A stretch of DNA of 5,758 nt from Rhodocyclales bacterium. Lineage in GTDB: Bacteria; Pseudomonadota; Gammaproteobacteria; Burkholderiales; Rhodocyclaceae. Within the stretch, counting starts at the first letter, position 1, and every line of letters begins with the position of its first letter. Shown one piece after another: positions 1 to 5,130 of this stretch. A model generated the notes under the pieces. That model was given only the letters and a program-made list of their open reading frames with translations, was not told the origin of the DNA and made no database searches. The position numbers and the translations under genes are program-made. The stretch covers positions 1-5,758 of the forward strand of contig JAJTBM010000213.1 in the NCBI GenBank assembly GCA_021286885.1, written 5' to 3'.

Positions 1-738
1 GTTGCCGCCCTGCACGGCGACATGAACCAGCGCATGCGCACCCGCACCCTGGATCAACTGCGTCGCGGTCATCTGCGCGTGCTGATCGCCACCGACGTGG
101 CCGCCCGGGGTATCGACGTGCGCAGCATCAGCCACGTGATCAACTACGACCTGCCCAAGGTTGCAGCCGACTACGTGCACCGCATTGGCCGTACTGGCCG
201 GGGCGGCGCCTCCGGCGTGGCCATCAGCCTGGCCGAACGCCGTGACGTGCGCCTGCTGCGCGCCATCGAACGCTACACCCGCCAACCCCTGGCCGTGCAC
301 ACCCTGCCCGGTCTGGAACCCCGCTCCACCCTGCCCGCCGACGAACGCCGTCCGGGCGGTGGCCGGCGCGATGGCCGTGGCTTCGGTGGCAACCGGGGCA
401 ACGGCGGTGGCGGTTACGGCGACAAGCGCGCCCCCCGCTTCGGCCAGGGTCAAGGCCAGGGCCACGGTCAGAGCCGTGGCTGGGGTCATGGCCAAAGCCA
501 AAGCCAGGGCGAAGGCCGCCGCGAGTTTGGTGGTGAGCGTCGCGAATTCGGCGACCGCCCCCGCAGCGAACACGGCAACCACACCGGCTACGGCGAACGC
601 CGTGAGTTCGGCGGTGAGCGCCGCAACGACTTCGGCGGCGAACGCCGCGCCCCCCGTAGCGACGCCCCGCGCCGCGACTTCGGCGGCCGCAGCGACCGCC
701 CCCGGGGCGAAGGCCGCAGCTTCCGTCGCCAAGACTAA
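1..738 (+). CDS. DEAD-box ATP-dependent RNA helicase, C-terminal part (left end cut by window)
   Basis: The reading frame is open from base 1 and ends at TAA 736-738, giving 245 visible residues; the first in-frame ATG at 22 is internal. The visible part is the second RecA-like domain of a superfamily 2 helicase: LHGDMNQRMR (about residues 4-13, QxxR motif), motif V VLIATDVAARGIDV (27-40) and motif VI HRIGRTGR (60-67), whose arginines contact ATP and RNA. The Q-motif, Walker A and DEAD box lie upstream of the window. From about residue 115 to the end the protein is a disordered Gly/Arg/Gln-rich tail with GQGQG-type runs and repeats of the form ERR(E/ND)FGG. Such tails in RhlE/SrmB-type helicases bind RNA and aid ribosome assembly, mRNA turnover or cold growth (family knowledge). 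The exact paralogue (RhlE, SrmB or other) cannot be decided without the N-terminal half. A terminator follows 55 nt downstream. Confidence 0.93.
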   Translation, partial: VAALHGDMNQRMRTRTLDQLRRGHLRVLIATDVAARGIDVRSISHVINYDLPKVAADYVHRIGRTGRGGASGVAISLAERRDVRLLRAIERYTRQPLAVHTLPGLEPRSTLPADERRPGGGRRDGRGFGGNRGNGGGGYGDKRAPRFGQGQGQGHGQSRGWGHGQSQSQGEGRREFGGERREFGDRPRSEHGNHTGYGERREFGGERRNDFGGERRAPRSDAPRRDFGGRSDRPRGEGRSFRRQD

Positions 739-755
739 GCGCCACCCCTAAGCCC

Positions 756-777
756 GCCAACCCAGCCAAGGGTTGGC
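756..777. repeat. Perfect 8-bp hairpin after the helicase stop codon
   Basis: GCCAACCC (756-763) and GGGTTGGC (770-777) are perfect complements around a 6-nt loop, 17 nt after the helicase stop. There is no T-tract, so it is unlikely to terminate alone. It may protect the 3' end of the mRNA or act together with the stronger hairpin at 793-828. Confidence 0.5.
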
Positions 778-792
778 AGGCCTGAAATACCC

Positions 793-833
793 AAAAGGGC
801 ATCCCAGAACTCTCTGGGGTGCCCTTTTGTTTT
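793..833 (+). terminator. Rho-independent terminator of the helicase gene
   Basis: Arms 793-808 (AAAAGGGCATCCCAGA) and 813-828 (TCTGGGGTGCCCTTTT) pair over 16 bp with a single T-G wobble around the loop ACTC, and the right arm runs into TTTTGTTTT. The A-tract on the left side makes it potentially bidirectional. It ends the helicase transcript and marks the left boundary of the accessory patch that follows. Confidence 0.85.
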
Positions 834-873
834 GGATCGAGTGCAGGTTTTATTCAGGACAGCACTGGAAACC

Positions 874-1002
874 ACCCATCAATTGCCCCAGTCGGCACTC
901 AAGAGCAAAACGCCGATGCAGGCCATGAAAGACTGGTACGCTTCCCACCCACATCTATTCCATCGAAGACAATACAATTGTACGGGATGCGACAGTTGCA
1001 GA
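874..1002 (+). pseudogene. IS481-like transposase C-terminal remnant
   Basis: In the frame of position 1, bases 874-1002 encode THQLPQSALKSKTPMQAMKDW followed by YASHPHLFHRRQYNCTGCDS. From memory this resembles the C-terminal tail of IS481-family DDE transposases, where a 'LPQSALxxKTPxQAMKDW...P.LF..R.YN..GCD' block closes the protein. The rest of the integrase core is absent: the helicase terminator lies about 45 bp upstream and there is no room for it. The frame continues past the usual end (GCDS) into unrelated sequence and stops at 1177-1179. I read it as the relic of an insertion sequence deleted on its left side. Family assignment rests on recalled motif similarity and should be confirmed by protein search. 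Confidence 0.6.
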
Positions 1003-1074
1003 GATTCAGCCCCGCACTGGCGGCTGCCAGGGCTTGCATCCGCGGGTCGCGGGTCTTGCCTGCCGTGTAGAAAC

Positions 1075-1121
1075 AAAGGGGTCAGCATCATTTTGAATTT
1101 AAAAATGATGCTGACCCTTTT
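1075..1121. repeat. Near-perfect palindrome (20-bp arms), REP/RAYT-like element or terminator
   Basis: Left arm 1075-1094 (AAAGGGGTCAGCATCATTTT) and right arm 1102-1121 (AAAATGATGCTGACCCTTTT) pair at all 20 positions, with one G-T wobble, around the 7-nt spacer GAATTTA. The GGGTCAG...CTGACCC outer core is, as I recall, common in dispersed palindromes near RAYT (Y1-type REP transposase) genes in beta- and gammaproteobacteria; that link is inference, and no RAYT gene is in the window. The element lies 32 bp beyond the stop of the small minus-strand gene (1153-1419), so it could also end that transcript, although its downstream T-tract on that strand is short. Confidence 0.75.
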
Positions 1122-1152
1122 AGATAGAAACCGTGACGTACCAGTCATTTCG

Positions 1153-1419
1153 TTATGCATCCAATCCACGAAGCATTAAGTGAAATCTTGAAAAAGCCAA
1201 TTCAACCTCTGGAAAACTCTGAATTTCGGTCTCAAACACCCAATACCCTGCGCTTGGCAACTCCTCAGGCTGAGTGATTTGCATATCTTTAGCCCGATTT
1301 ATCGCACTAACCAAAGGCGCATAACTTAACAACGAAAAAATATCCGGCGATTTATCTTTATTGGCTTGAAGCGCAGCCTCCAGGGCGATTGCCCTATTTT
1401 TAAGCTCATCAATATTCAT
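1153..1419 (-). CDS. Hypothetical protein, 88 aa, unknown function
   Basis: ATG at 1419-1417 and TAA at 1155-1153 give an 88-residue acidic protein. The N-terminal third (DELKNRAIALEAALQANKDK) should be helical; a hydrophobic middle (IFSLLSYAPLVSAINRA) is followed by a Pro/Glu loop and the segment GYWVFETEIQSFPEVELAFSRF. No signal peptide, transmembrane segment, metal site or catalytic motif is visible and I do not recognise the family. The purine-rich GGTAA 6 nt before the ATG is a weak ribosome-binding site. Base composition is clearly more AT-rich than the flanking genes, and the gene sits between a transposase relic with a palindrome and a long non-coding stretch, which suggests acquisition by transfer. 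An immunity-type or antitoxin-type small protein is possible by size and context, but nothing in the sequence demonstrates it. Confidence 0.62.
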   Translation of the reverse strand: MNIDELKNRAIALEAALQANKDKSPDIFSLLSYAPLVSAINRAKDMQITQPEELPSAGYWVFETEIQSFPEVELAFSRFHLMLRGLDA

Positions 1420-2040
1420 TTTATTTTACCGAAATGGAACCAATTTTCTTTGCAGCAGTCCACAGTATTCTATTTTAAACAAGCACTTGCTGCCCCCCCA
1501 CTTGCCTTGCACCCTCCTTGCTCAATTGGCACAATTTCGCTTATAAATGGCGAACTCCAGAGTTAAGTGCAAAACCAAATTTGCGATCATTTACACAAAT
1601 GGGATAACAACCGCCAACCGATCCGCTTGTCGCCAGCGATTCGTAATTCGTATATTCATGTCACAAGGCTGACGGCAGCGTTCGATCACAGCGCGCCTCG
1701 GCCGGTCAGCGTGTGGGGTGGCGTCCGTTGTACCCGACCCAGATGATGGCGCACAGCCTGATTCTGACGCGACTGTACAGCACCGACGGGTTGATCGCAT
1801 GAACAGCACGCGCTTCTGGGCGCTAGCCCATGCAACGAACATCCCTGATGGCACCAAGGTACAGTCCTTTGATCCCCAGAACAAATCCCCCCCTGTCCCC
1901 GAAATAAAGCCCCCAAAAACCCTCTTATTCCCAAGGCCATTCGCCCGAGGATGCGCATACGATGGCGGTGCTGAGGGCGGGTGCGAGGAGACAACATCCC
2001 CCTGATTACCAACCACAACGCAATGGAAAGAACGGCCACC
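1420..2040. other. Long intergenic stretch without a convincing intact gene
   Basis: About 620 bp between the small minus-strand gene and fliW. The left half (1420-1640) is AT-rich and carries a C7 run (1493-1499) and a weak promoter-like pair, TTGCTC (1518-1523) with TATAAA (1542-1547) at 18-bp spacing, with no gene directly behind it. The right half is GC-richer. It holds a short open stretch in the third frame ending at TGA 1800-1802, described among the findings, and another C7 run near 1890. Longer minus-strand frames here extend antisense into fliW, have Arg/Ser/Gly-rich composition and match no family I know. No tRNA, riboswitch or clear sigma-28 or sigma-54 flagellar promoter was found. 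Confidence 0.6.
2025..2030 (+). promoter_or_regulatory. Ribosome-binding site that sets the fliW start
   Basis: GGAAAG lies 10 nt before ATG 2041 and overlaps the upstream in-frame ATG at 2023-2025, so it supports the downstream start (MKIVSP) and not the upstream one. Confidence 0.5.
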
Positions 2041-2478
2041 ATGAAGATCGTCAGCCCCGTTGTCGGTGAACTGGATGTCGCATCCGACCGCATCATCAAT
2101 TTCCCGGCTGGGATGCCGGGCTTTGAAAATTGCCAGCGCTTTACCCTGCTGCACATGGAAAGCGCCGCGCCGCGCCTTTTCCTGCTGCAAAGCCTGGATG
2201 ACCTGGATGTGGCCTTCACCGTGACCACCCCAGATTTTCTGGGTCTGAACTACGAATTTCCCCTGAGCGATGACGAGGTGAATACCCTCCAGCTCGAACG
2301 CTCCGAAGATGTGAGCGTGCTGCTCATCATGCGGCGCAATGATGAGGCGGCCAACAACGAGGCGCCGGTCAGTGCCAATCTGATGGCGCCCTTGGTGCTC
2401 AACACCCACGCCCGGCGCGGCCTGCAAAAGGTGATTGGGCGGGTGGACACCGAAGTGACCCTGCGCGCCGTGGCTTGA
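2041..2478 (+). CDS. fliW: Flagellar assembly factor FliW
   Basis: A 145-residue protein, close to the usual FliW length of about 150. FliW binds newly made flagellin in the cytoplasm and antagonises the translational repressor CsrA, so flagellin synthesis follows filament export (known from Bacillus and Campylobacter). Family landmarks: start MKIVSPVVGELDVA, FPAGMPGFE (21-29), LQSLDDLDVAF (49-59), GLNYEFPLSDDEV (68-80) and SANLMAPLVLNTHARRGLQ (111-129). I chose ATG 2041 because the family begins with this MKI segment and GGAAAG (2025-2030) lies 10 nt upstream. In-frame ATG 2023 and GTG 1981 would add residues outside the family pattern. No csrA or other flagellar gene is adjacent. It is transcribed alone and ends at a terminator shared with the convergent gene. 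Confidence 0.93.
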   Translation: MKIVSPVVGELDVASDRIINFPAGMPGFENCQRFTLLHMESAAPRLFLLQSLDDLDVAFTVTTPDFLGLNYEFPLSDDEVNTLQLERSEDVSVLLIMRRNDEAANNEAPVSANLMAPLVLNTHARRGLQKVIGRVDTEVTLRAVA

Positions 2479-2514
2479 GCCAGTAATGCCAGTGCGGCCC
2501 CAGAGGCCGGGCAC

Positions 2515-2545
2515 AAAAAAACCGAGGCCAATGCCTCGGTTTTTT
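2515..2545. terminator. Bidirectional terminator between fliW and the convergent namZ-like gene
   Basis: Arms 2516-2528 (AAAAAACCGAGGC) and 2533-2545 (GCCTCGGTTTTTT) are perfect complements over 13 bp around the tetraloop CAAT. An A7 run on the left and a T6 run on the right make it work in both directions. It lies 37 nt after the fliW stop and about 80 nt beyond the stop of the minus-strand gene. Confidence 0.9.
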
Positions 2546-2628
2546 CATGGGGATTCAAAATAACTCCGAATTATTCCTAAGAACGCCTAATACATGTTTT
2601 GGCCTAAACCTAAAGCCAAGGGCTAGGG

Positions 2629-3837
2629 CTAATACAACAAGAATGGCCGCCGGGTTTCTTCCCAGGCCGCTTCATCCGGTGCCGCGAAGGCTTCCAAATC
2701 GGCGGGGGTGGCGGCTGCATCATCCACCCACTCGCGCAACAGTGGGGCGCCGTTGATGAGGTCGATGGCGAGCCGGTCGTTTTCGTATTCGTACGGAAAA
2801 TCCCGCCACAGGGGGTAGTCCGGGCGCAGTTGGCGGATCAGCTTGAAGGCCAGGGCCTGGAGGCGCCAGGGGCGGAAGGCGGCGTGGTCGTAGTGGGTCG
2901 GGTCTTCCACATGGATCTGCACCCCAGTGCACAGCTGGCGGGCGTGTTTGTGGAAGGTGGGCTCGAACCAGCATTCCCGCAGCCGGCAGCCCTGCACCCA
3001 GGCGGGGGCCAGGGCCTGCATCCCGGTGATGATGTCGCGGGCGGGCAGGTCGGGGGCGCCGAACAGCTCCAGGGGCCGGGTGGTGCCGCGCCCTTCCGAC
3101 AGGGTGGTGCCTTCCAGCATCACGGTGCCGGCATAGGCCCGGGCCATGGACACATTGGGGGCGTTCGGGCTGGGATTGACCCAGCTGCGCTCGGCCCCCG
3201 GCCAGCCGTAGCCGGGGGCTGCTTCGGGCGCCCAACCGGCCATTTCGATCACCCGGTATTCCACCGTGAGGCCCAGGGTCTGGATGAACCAGTGACCCAG
3301 CTCGCCCATGGTCAGCCCATGGCGCATGGGCAAGGGGCCGGCGCCCACGAAGCTTTCCCAGCCGGGGCGCAGCAGGTTGCCTTCCACCGGGCGGCCCGCC
3401 GGGTTGGGGCGATCCAGCACCCACACTTCCTTGCCGTGGCGGGCGGCGGCTTCCAGCACATAGCGCAGGGTGGTGATGAAGGTGTAGATGCGACAGCCCA
3501 GATCCTGCAGATCCACCAGCAGCACATCAAAGCTGTCCATCATCCGCGCAGTGGGGCGGCGCACCTCGCCGTACAGGCTGAACACCGGAATGCCCAGGCG
3601 CGGGTCGAGGAAGTCTTCTGACTCCACCATGTTGTCTTGCTTGTCGCCGCGCAGCCCGTGCTGGGGGCCAAAGGCGGCGCTCAGCTGGATGTCGGGCAGG
3701 GCCGCGAGGGCGTCCAGGGCGTGGGTCAGGTCACGGGTGAGGGAGGCGGGGTGGGCGAGCAGCGCAACGCGCCGCCCGGCCAGGGGACGCCGCAGGGCCG
3801 GATCGGCCAGCAGGCGGTCAAGACCAAACTGGATCAT
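2629..3837 (-). CDS. DUF1343 protein, NamZ-like exo-beta-N-acetylmuramidase (GH171)
   Basis: 402 residues from ATG 3837-3835 to TAA 2631-2629. The protein spans the whole DUF1343 family: FGLDRLL (4-10), FGPQHGLRGDKQDN (56-69), GIPVFSLYG (82-90), DVLLVDLQDLGCRIYTFITT (104-123), VLDRPNPAGRPVEGNLL (140-156), MRHGLTMGEL (171-180), WVNPSPNAPNV (219-229), GTTLSEGRGTTRPLELFGAP (243-262) and RDFPYEY (345-351). The characterised member, NamZ (formerly YbbC) of Bacillus subtilis, removes terminal MurNAc from the non-reducing end of peptidoglycan glycan chains. The same reaction is inferred here. From the chosen ATG there is no signal peptide, unlike secreted NamZ enzymes. A TTG at 3867 would add ten residues (MNVCTVSSTP) outside the family and still give no export signal. 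No Shine-Dalgarno precedes either start (CACTCCC before the ATG). No mur or nag genes are adjacent. Confidence 0.88.
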   Translation of the reverse strand: MIQFGLDRLLADPALRRPLAGRRVALLAHPASLTRDLTHALDALAALPDIQLSAAFGPQHGLRGDKQDNMVESEDFLDPRLGIPVFSLYGEVRRPTARMMDSFDVLLVDLQDLGCRIYTFITTLRYVLEAAARHGKEVWVLDRPNPAGRPVEGNLLRPGWESFVGAGPLPMRHGLTMGELGHWFIQTLGLTVEYRVIEMAGWAPEAAPGYGWPGAERSWVNPSPNAPNVSMARAYAGTVMLEGTTLSEGRGTTRPLELFGAPDLPARDIITGMQALAPAWVQGCRLRECWFEPTFHKHARQLCTGVQIHVEDPTHYDHAAFRPWRLQALAFKLIRQLRPDYPLWRDFPYEYENDRLAIDLINGAPLLREWVDDAAATPADLEAFAAPDEAAWEETRRPFLLY

Positions 3838-3853
3838 GGGAGTGCTTGAAACC

Positions 3854-3879
3854 GTGCAAACGTTCAAAGGTGCAAACGT
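3854..3879. repeat. 10-bp direct repeat upstream of the namZ-like gene
   Basis: GTGCAAACGT occurs at 3854-3863 and exactly again at 3870-3879, a 16-bp period. On the minus strand the copies read ACGTTTGCAC and end 17 nt before the chosen ATG, within the leader or promoter zone. A paired regulator site or a chance duplication are both possible. Confidence 0.45.
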
Positions 3880-3883
3880 GAAA

Positions 3884-3906
3884 AAGCCAAAAGCCCGAAG
3901 GCTTCT
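3884..3906 (-). terminator. Probable UUCG-loop terminator after the DOMON-like gene
   Basis: On the minus strand, AAGCC-TTCG-GGCTT (3904-3891) forms a 5-bp stem closed by the stable UUCG tetraloop, followed by TTGGCTTTTT. It starts 26 nt after the TAG of the upstream minus-strand gene. The stem is short, so efficiency is uncertain, but it suggests that the DOMON-like and namZ-like genes are separate transcripts. Confidence 0.6.
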
Positions 3907-3930
3907 GAAAGATATTAGAAGGTGGCGGAT

Positions 3931-4458
3931 CTAAAGATTAATCGTCCAGCCACCCCGATGATGGAAATCAGGCCGGGGCGTGGGATGGGCCAGGGCCCAG
4001 TAAGCGGGCTGGCCGGCGGCGTTCAGCACCACGGCGGTAATCCCCAGCTGGCGCGGCCCAGGGGGCAGCGTGGCGGCGGGCAGAAAGACCCACAAACTGA
4101 GGGCATCCGGGCTTTGCTCCCAGTGCAGGGCCGGTGCCGGGCCTCGGCCCGAGCCGCTGTGCTGGCGGTAATCGCTGAAATCAAAGCGCATCCACTGGCC
4201 GGTGGGCGAGAAATTGAATTCCCGATACAGGCTGCTGCCCGGGCTGCCTACAAACAGCTCAAAGCAAGTGGCGGCCCACAGGCGCTTGGGGTCCAGATTG
4301 CCGCTGGGCAGCTGCCAGTTGGCAAAGGCGCCCTTGAGCAGGTAGTGGAGCTGGAGCCCCCCCTGGCCATCGGGGCGCAGGGTCACTTCCAGGCTTTCTC
4401 CGGGGGTGGCCGGGCTGGTGGGATGGGGCAGGAGGCTACAGTTCAGTTCAGCAGGCAT
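3931..4458 (-). CDS. DOMON-like domain protein, function unknown
   Basis: 175 residues from ATG 4458-4456 to TAG 3933-3931. It matches the pattern of short proteobacterial proteins called DOMON-like, predicted beta-sandwich folds related to haem- or sugar-binding DOMON domains: LWAATCFELFVG (60-71), YREFNFSPTGQWMRFDFSDYR (78-98), then the family-typical end YWALAHPTPRPDFHHRGGW (153-171). No signal peptide or transmembrane segment is seen, so it is probably cytoplasmic. No substrate is established for this group. It is divergent from the PACE gene, with 162 bp between starts, and upstream of the namZ-like gene on the same strand. Its own Shine-Dalgarno is poor. A TATACA-like -10 box lies about 25 nt before the ATG on the minus strand (4489-4484) without a convincing -35. 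Confidence 0.82.
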   Translation of the reverse strand: MPAELNCSLLPHPTSPATPGESLEVTLRPDGQGGLQLHYLLKGAFANWQLPSGNLDPKRLWAATCFELFVGSPGSSLYREFNFSPTGQWMRFDFSDYRQHSGSGRGPAPALHWEQSPDALSLWVFLPAATLPPGPRQLGITAVVLNAAGQPAYWALAHPTPRPDFHHRGGWTINL

Positions 4459-4499
4459 GGCGGAAGCCCGGTGGGTCGATTGGTGTATACAATTTTGAC

Positions 4500-4540
4500 G
4501 GGAGTTTAGCCCCTCTCGCGCCGGAGGTTAAACTTCTCCC
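4500..4540. promoter_or_regulatory. Imperfect inverted repeat in the divergent PACE/DOMON intergenic region
   Basis: AGTTTA (4503-4508) and TAAACT (4529-4534) are exact complements separated by 20 nt. The outer GGGAG (4500-4504) is matched by CTCCC (4536-4540) with a small offset. It overlaps a TTGACG hexamer (4495-4500) that lacks a -10 partner at the right spacing. The position between divergent starts fits an operator, but no regulator gene is adjacent and the symmetry is imperfect. Confidence 0.3.
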
Positions 4541-4620
4541 CTCCGCGCCTGTCCATCCAGGCCAATCTTTTGCATTCCGGCGCCCTCAAAAGGCCCCAAC
4601 GCCTCAACACCCCAACATCC

Positions 4621-5094
4621 ATGTCTGCCGCTCCGCCCATGCGCACCCTGCGCGACCGTATCCGCCAAGTCATCCTGTTTGAACTGGGTGGCCTGATCCT
4701 CATTACGCCGCCTTTTTGCTGGCTCTCGGGCCAGCCGGCCGAAAGCTCCCTGGGCCTGCTCGCGGTGCTGGCCCTGATCGCATCCGTCTGGAACGCGGTT
4801 TATAACACCGGCTTCGACTGGGTCGAGGGGCGGATCACCGGGCGCAGCGCCGACCAGCGCCCCTGGCTGCTGCGGGCCGCCCACGCCATCGGCTTTGAAG
4901 GGGGATTGCTGCTCATGACGCTCCCCGTCATCGTGCTGTGGACGGGCCTGGGCTGGTGGGATGCGCTGGTGGCCGATATTGGCCTGGCCCTCGCTTACAC
5001 GGGCTATGCCTTCGTCTACAACATCCTCTACGACCGGGTGTTTCCCATTTCGCCGGCAGCGGGCGCCCCGGAGGCGGGTGGGCCCCCGCTATAA
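4621..5094 (+). CDS. PACE-family (AceI-like) multidrug efflux transporter
   Basis: 157 residues from ATG 4621 to TAA 5092-5094. PACE proteins are small inner-membrane proton-coupled exporters of biocides such as chlorhexidine (AceI of Acinetobacter) and of short diamines. Two tandem half-repeats are visible, each with two transmembrane helices. Repeat 1 has RIRQVILFELGGLILITPP (13-31) and VWNAVYNTGFDWVEGR (56-71). Repeat 2 has AAHAIGFEGGLLLMTLPVIVLW (86-107) and GYAFVYNILYDRVFP (128-142). Glu21 in helix 1 corresponds to the essential membrane Glu15 of AceI, and Glu93 is its partner in repeat 2. ATG 4621 was chosen over ATG 4639 (MRTLRDRI), which is equally close to the family start; neither has a Shine-Dalgarno. 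The LysR-type regulator often found beside aceI is absent. psd begins 36 nt downstream on the same strand. The actual substrate is not known. Confidence 0.9.
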   Translation: MSAAPPMRTLRDRIRQVILFELGGLILITPPFCWLSGQPAESSLGLLAVLALIASVWNAVYNTGFDWVEGRITGRSADQRPWLLRAAHAIGFEGGLLLMTLPVIVLWTGLGWWDALVADIGLALAYTGYAFVYNILYDRVFPISPAAGAPEAGGPPL

Positions 5095-5101
5095 TCCGGG
5101 G
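5084..5101 (+). promoter_or_regulatory. Candidate psd -10 element within a small inverted repeat
   Basis: A perfect TATAAT (5090-5095) overlaps the PACE stop codon (5092-5094), 35 nt before the psd start. It sits in the loop between CCCCG (5084-5088) and CGGGG (5097-5101). No good -35 is seen 16-18 bp upstream, so promoter activity is uncertain. A weak -35 in GC-rich surroundings would not be unusual. Confidence 0.42.
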
Positions 5102-5117
5102 CTTTGTCACTCCTGCC

Positions 5118-5122
5118 GGAAG
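5118..5122 (+). promoter_or_regulatory. Ribosome-binding site supporting the GTG start of psd
   Basis: GGAAG lies 8 nt before GTG 5131. There is no in-frame ATG near the N-terminus of the family alignment, so this site decides the GTG start. Confidence 0.6.
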
Positions 5123-5130
5123 CCCCCACC

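Noticed and set aside
1042..1055. Tandem GCGGGTC GCGGGTC
   Set aside because: Only two 7-bp units in GC-rich DNA. There is no spacer structure, so it is not a CRISPR array or a meaningful iteron set.
819..1070. Second plus-strand open frame across the transposase remnant
   Set aside because: It begins inside the helicase terminator and matches nothing I recognise. The overlapping frame with the LPQSALKSKTP block is the meaningful one.
1526..1541. Possible sigma-54 site TTGGCAC...CGCT that might drive fliW
   Set aside because: The GG and GC elements are 9 nt apart, not the required 10, the -12 part is poor, and the site is about 500 bp from fliW.
1903..1933. Possible sigma-28 flagellar promoter (ATAAAGCCC ... 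CTTATT) before fliW
   Set aside because: Only the TAAAG half resembles the consensus; the GCCGATAA half is missing.
1591..2514. Long minus-strand open frames antisense to fliW
   Set aside because: fliW on the plus strand matches its family along the whole length. The antisense frames are Arg/Ser/Gly-rich translations without family character, typical of GC-rich shadows.
2830..3621. Plus-strand 263-codon open frame opposite the namZ-like gene
   Set aside because: Gly/Ala/His/Gln-rich translation with no recognisable motif. The minus-strand frame carries the full DUF1343 pattern.
3922..4509. Plus-strand 195-codon open frame opposite the DOMON-like gene
   Set aside because: Low-information Gly/Gln/Ala translation. 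The minus-strand frame ends with the family-typical PDFHH segment and is the real gene.
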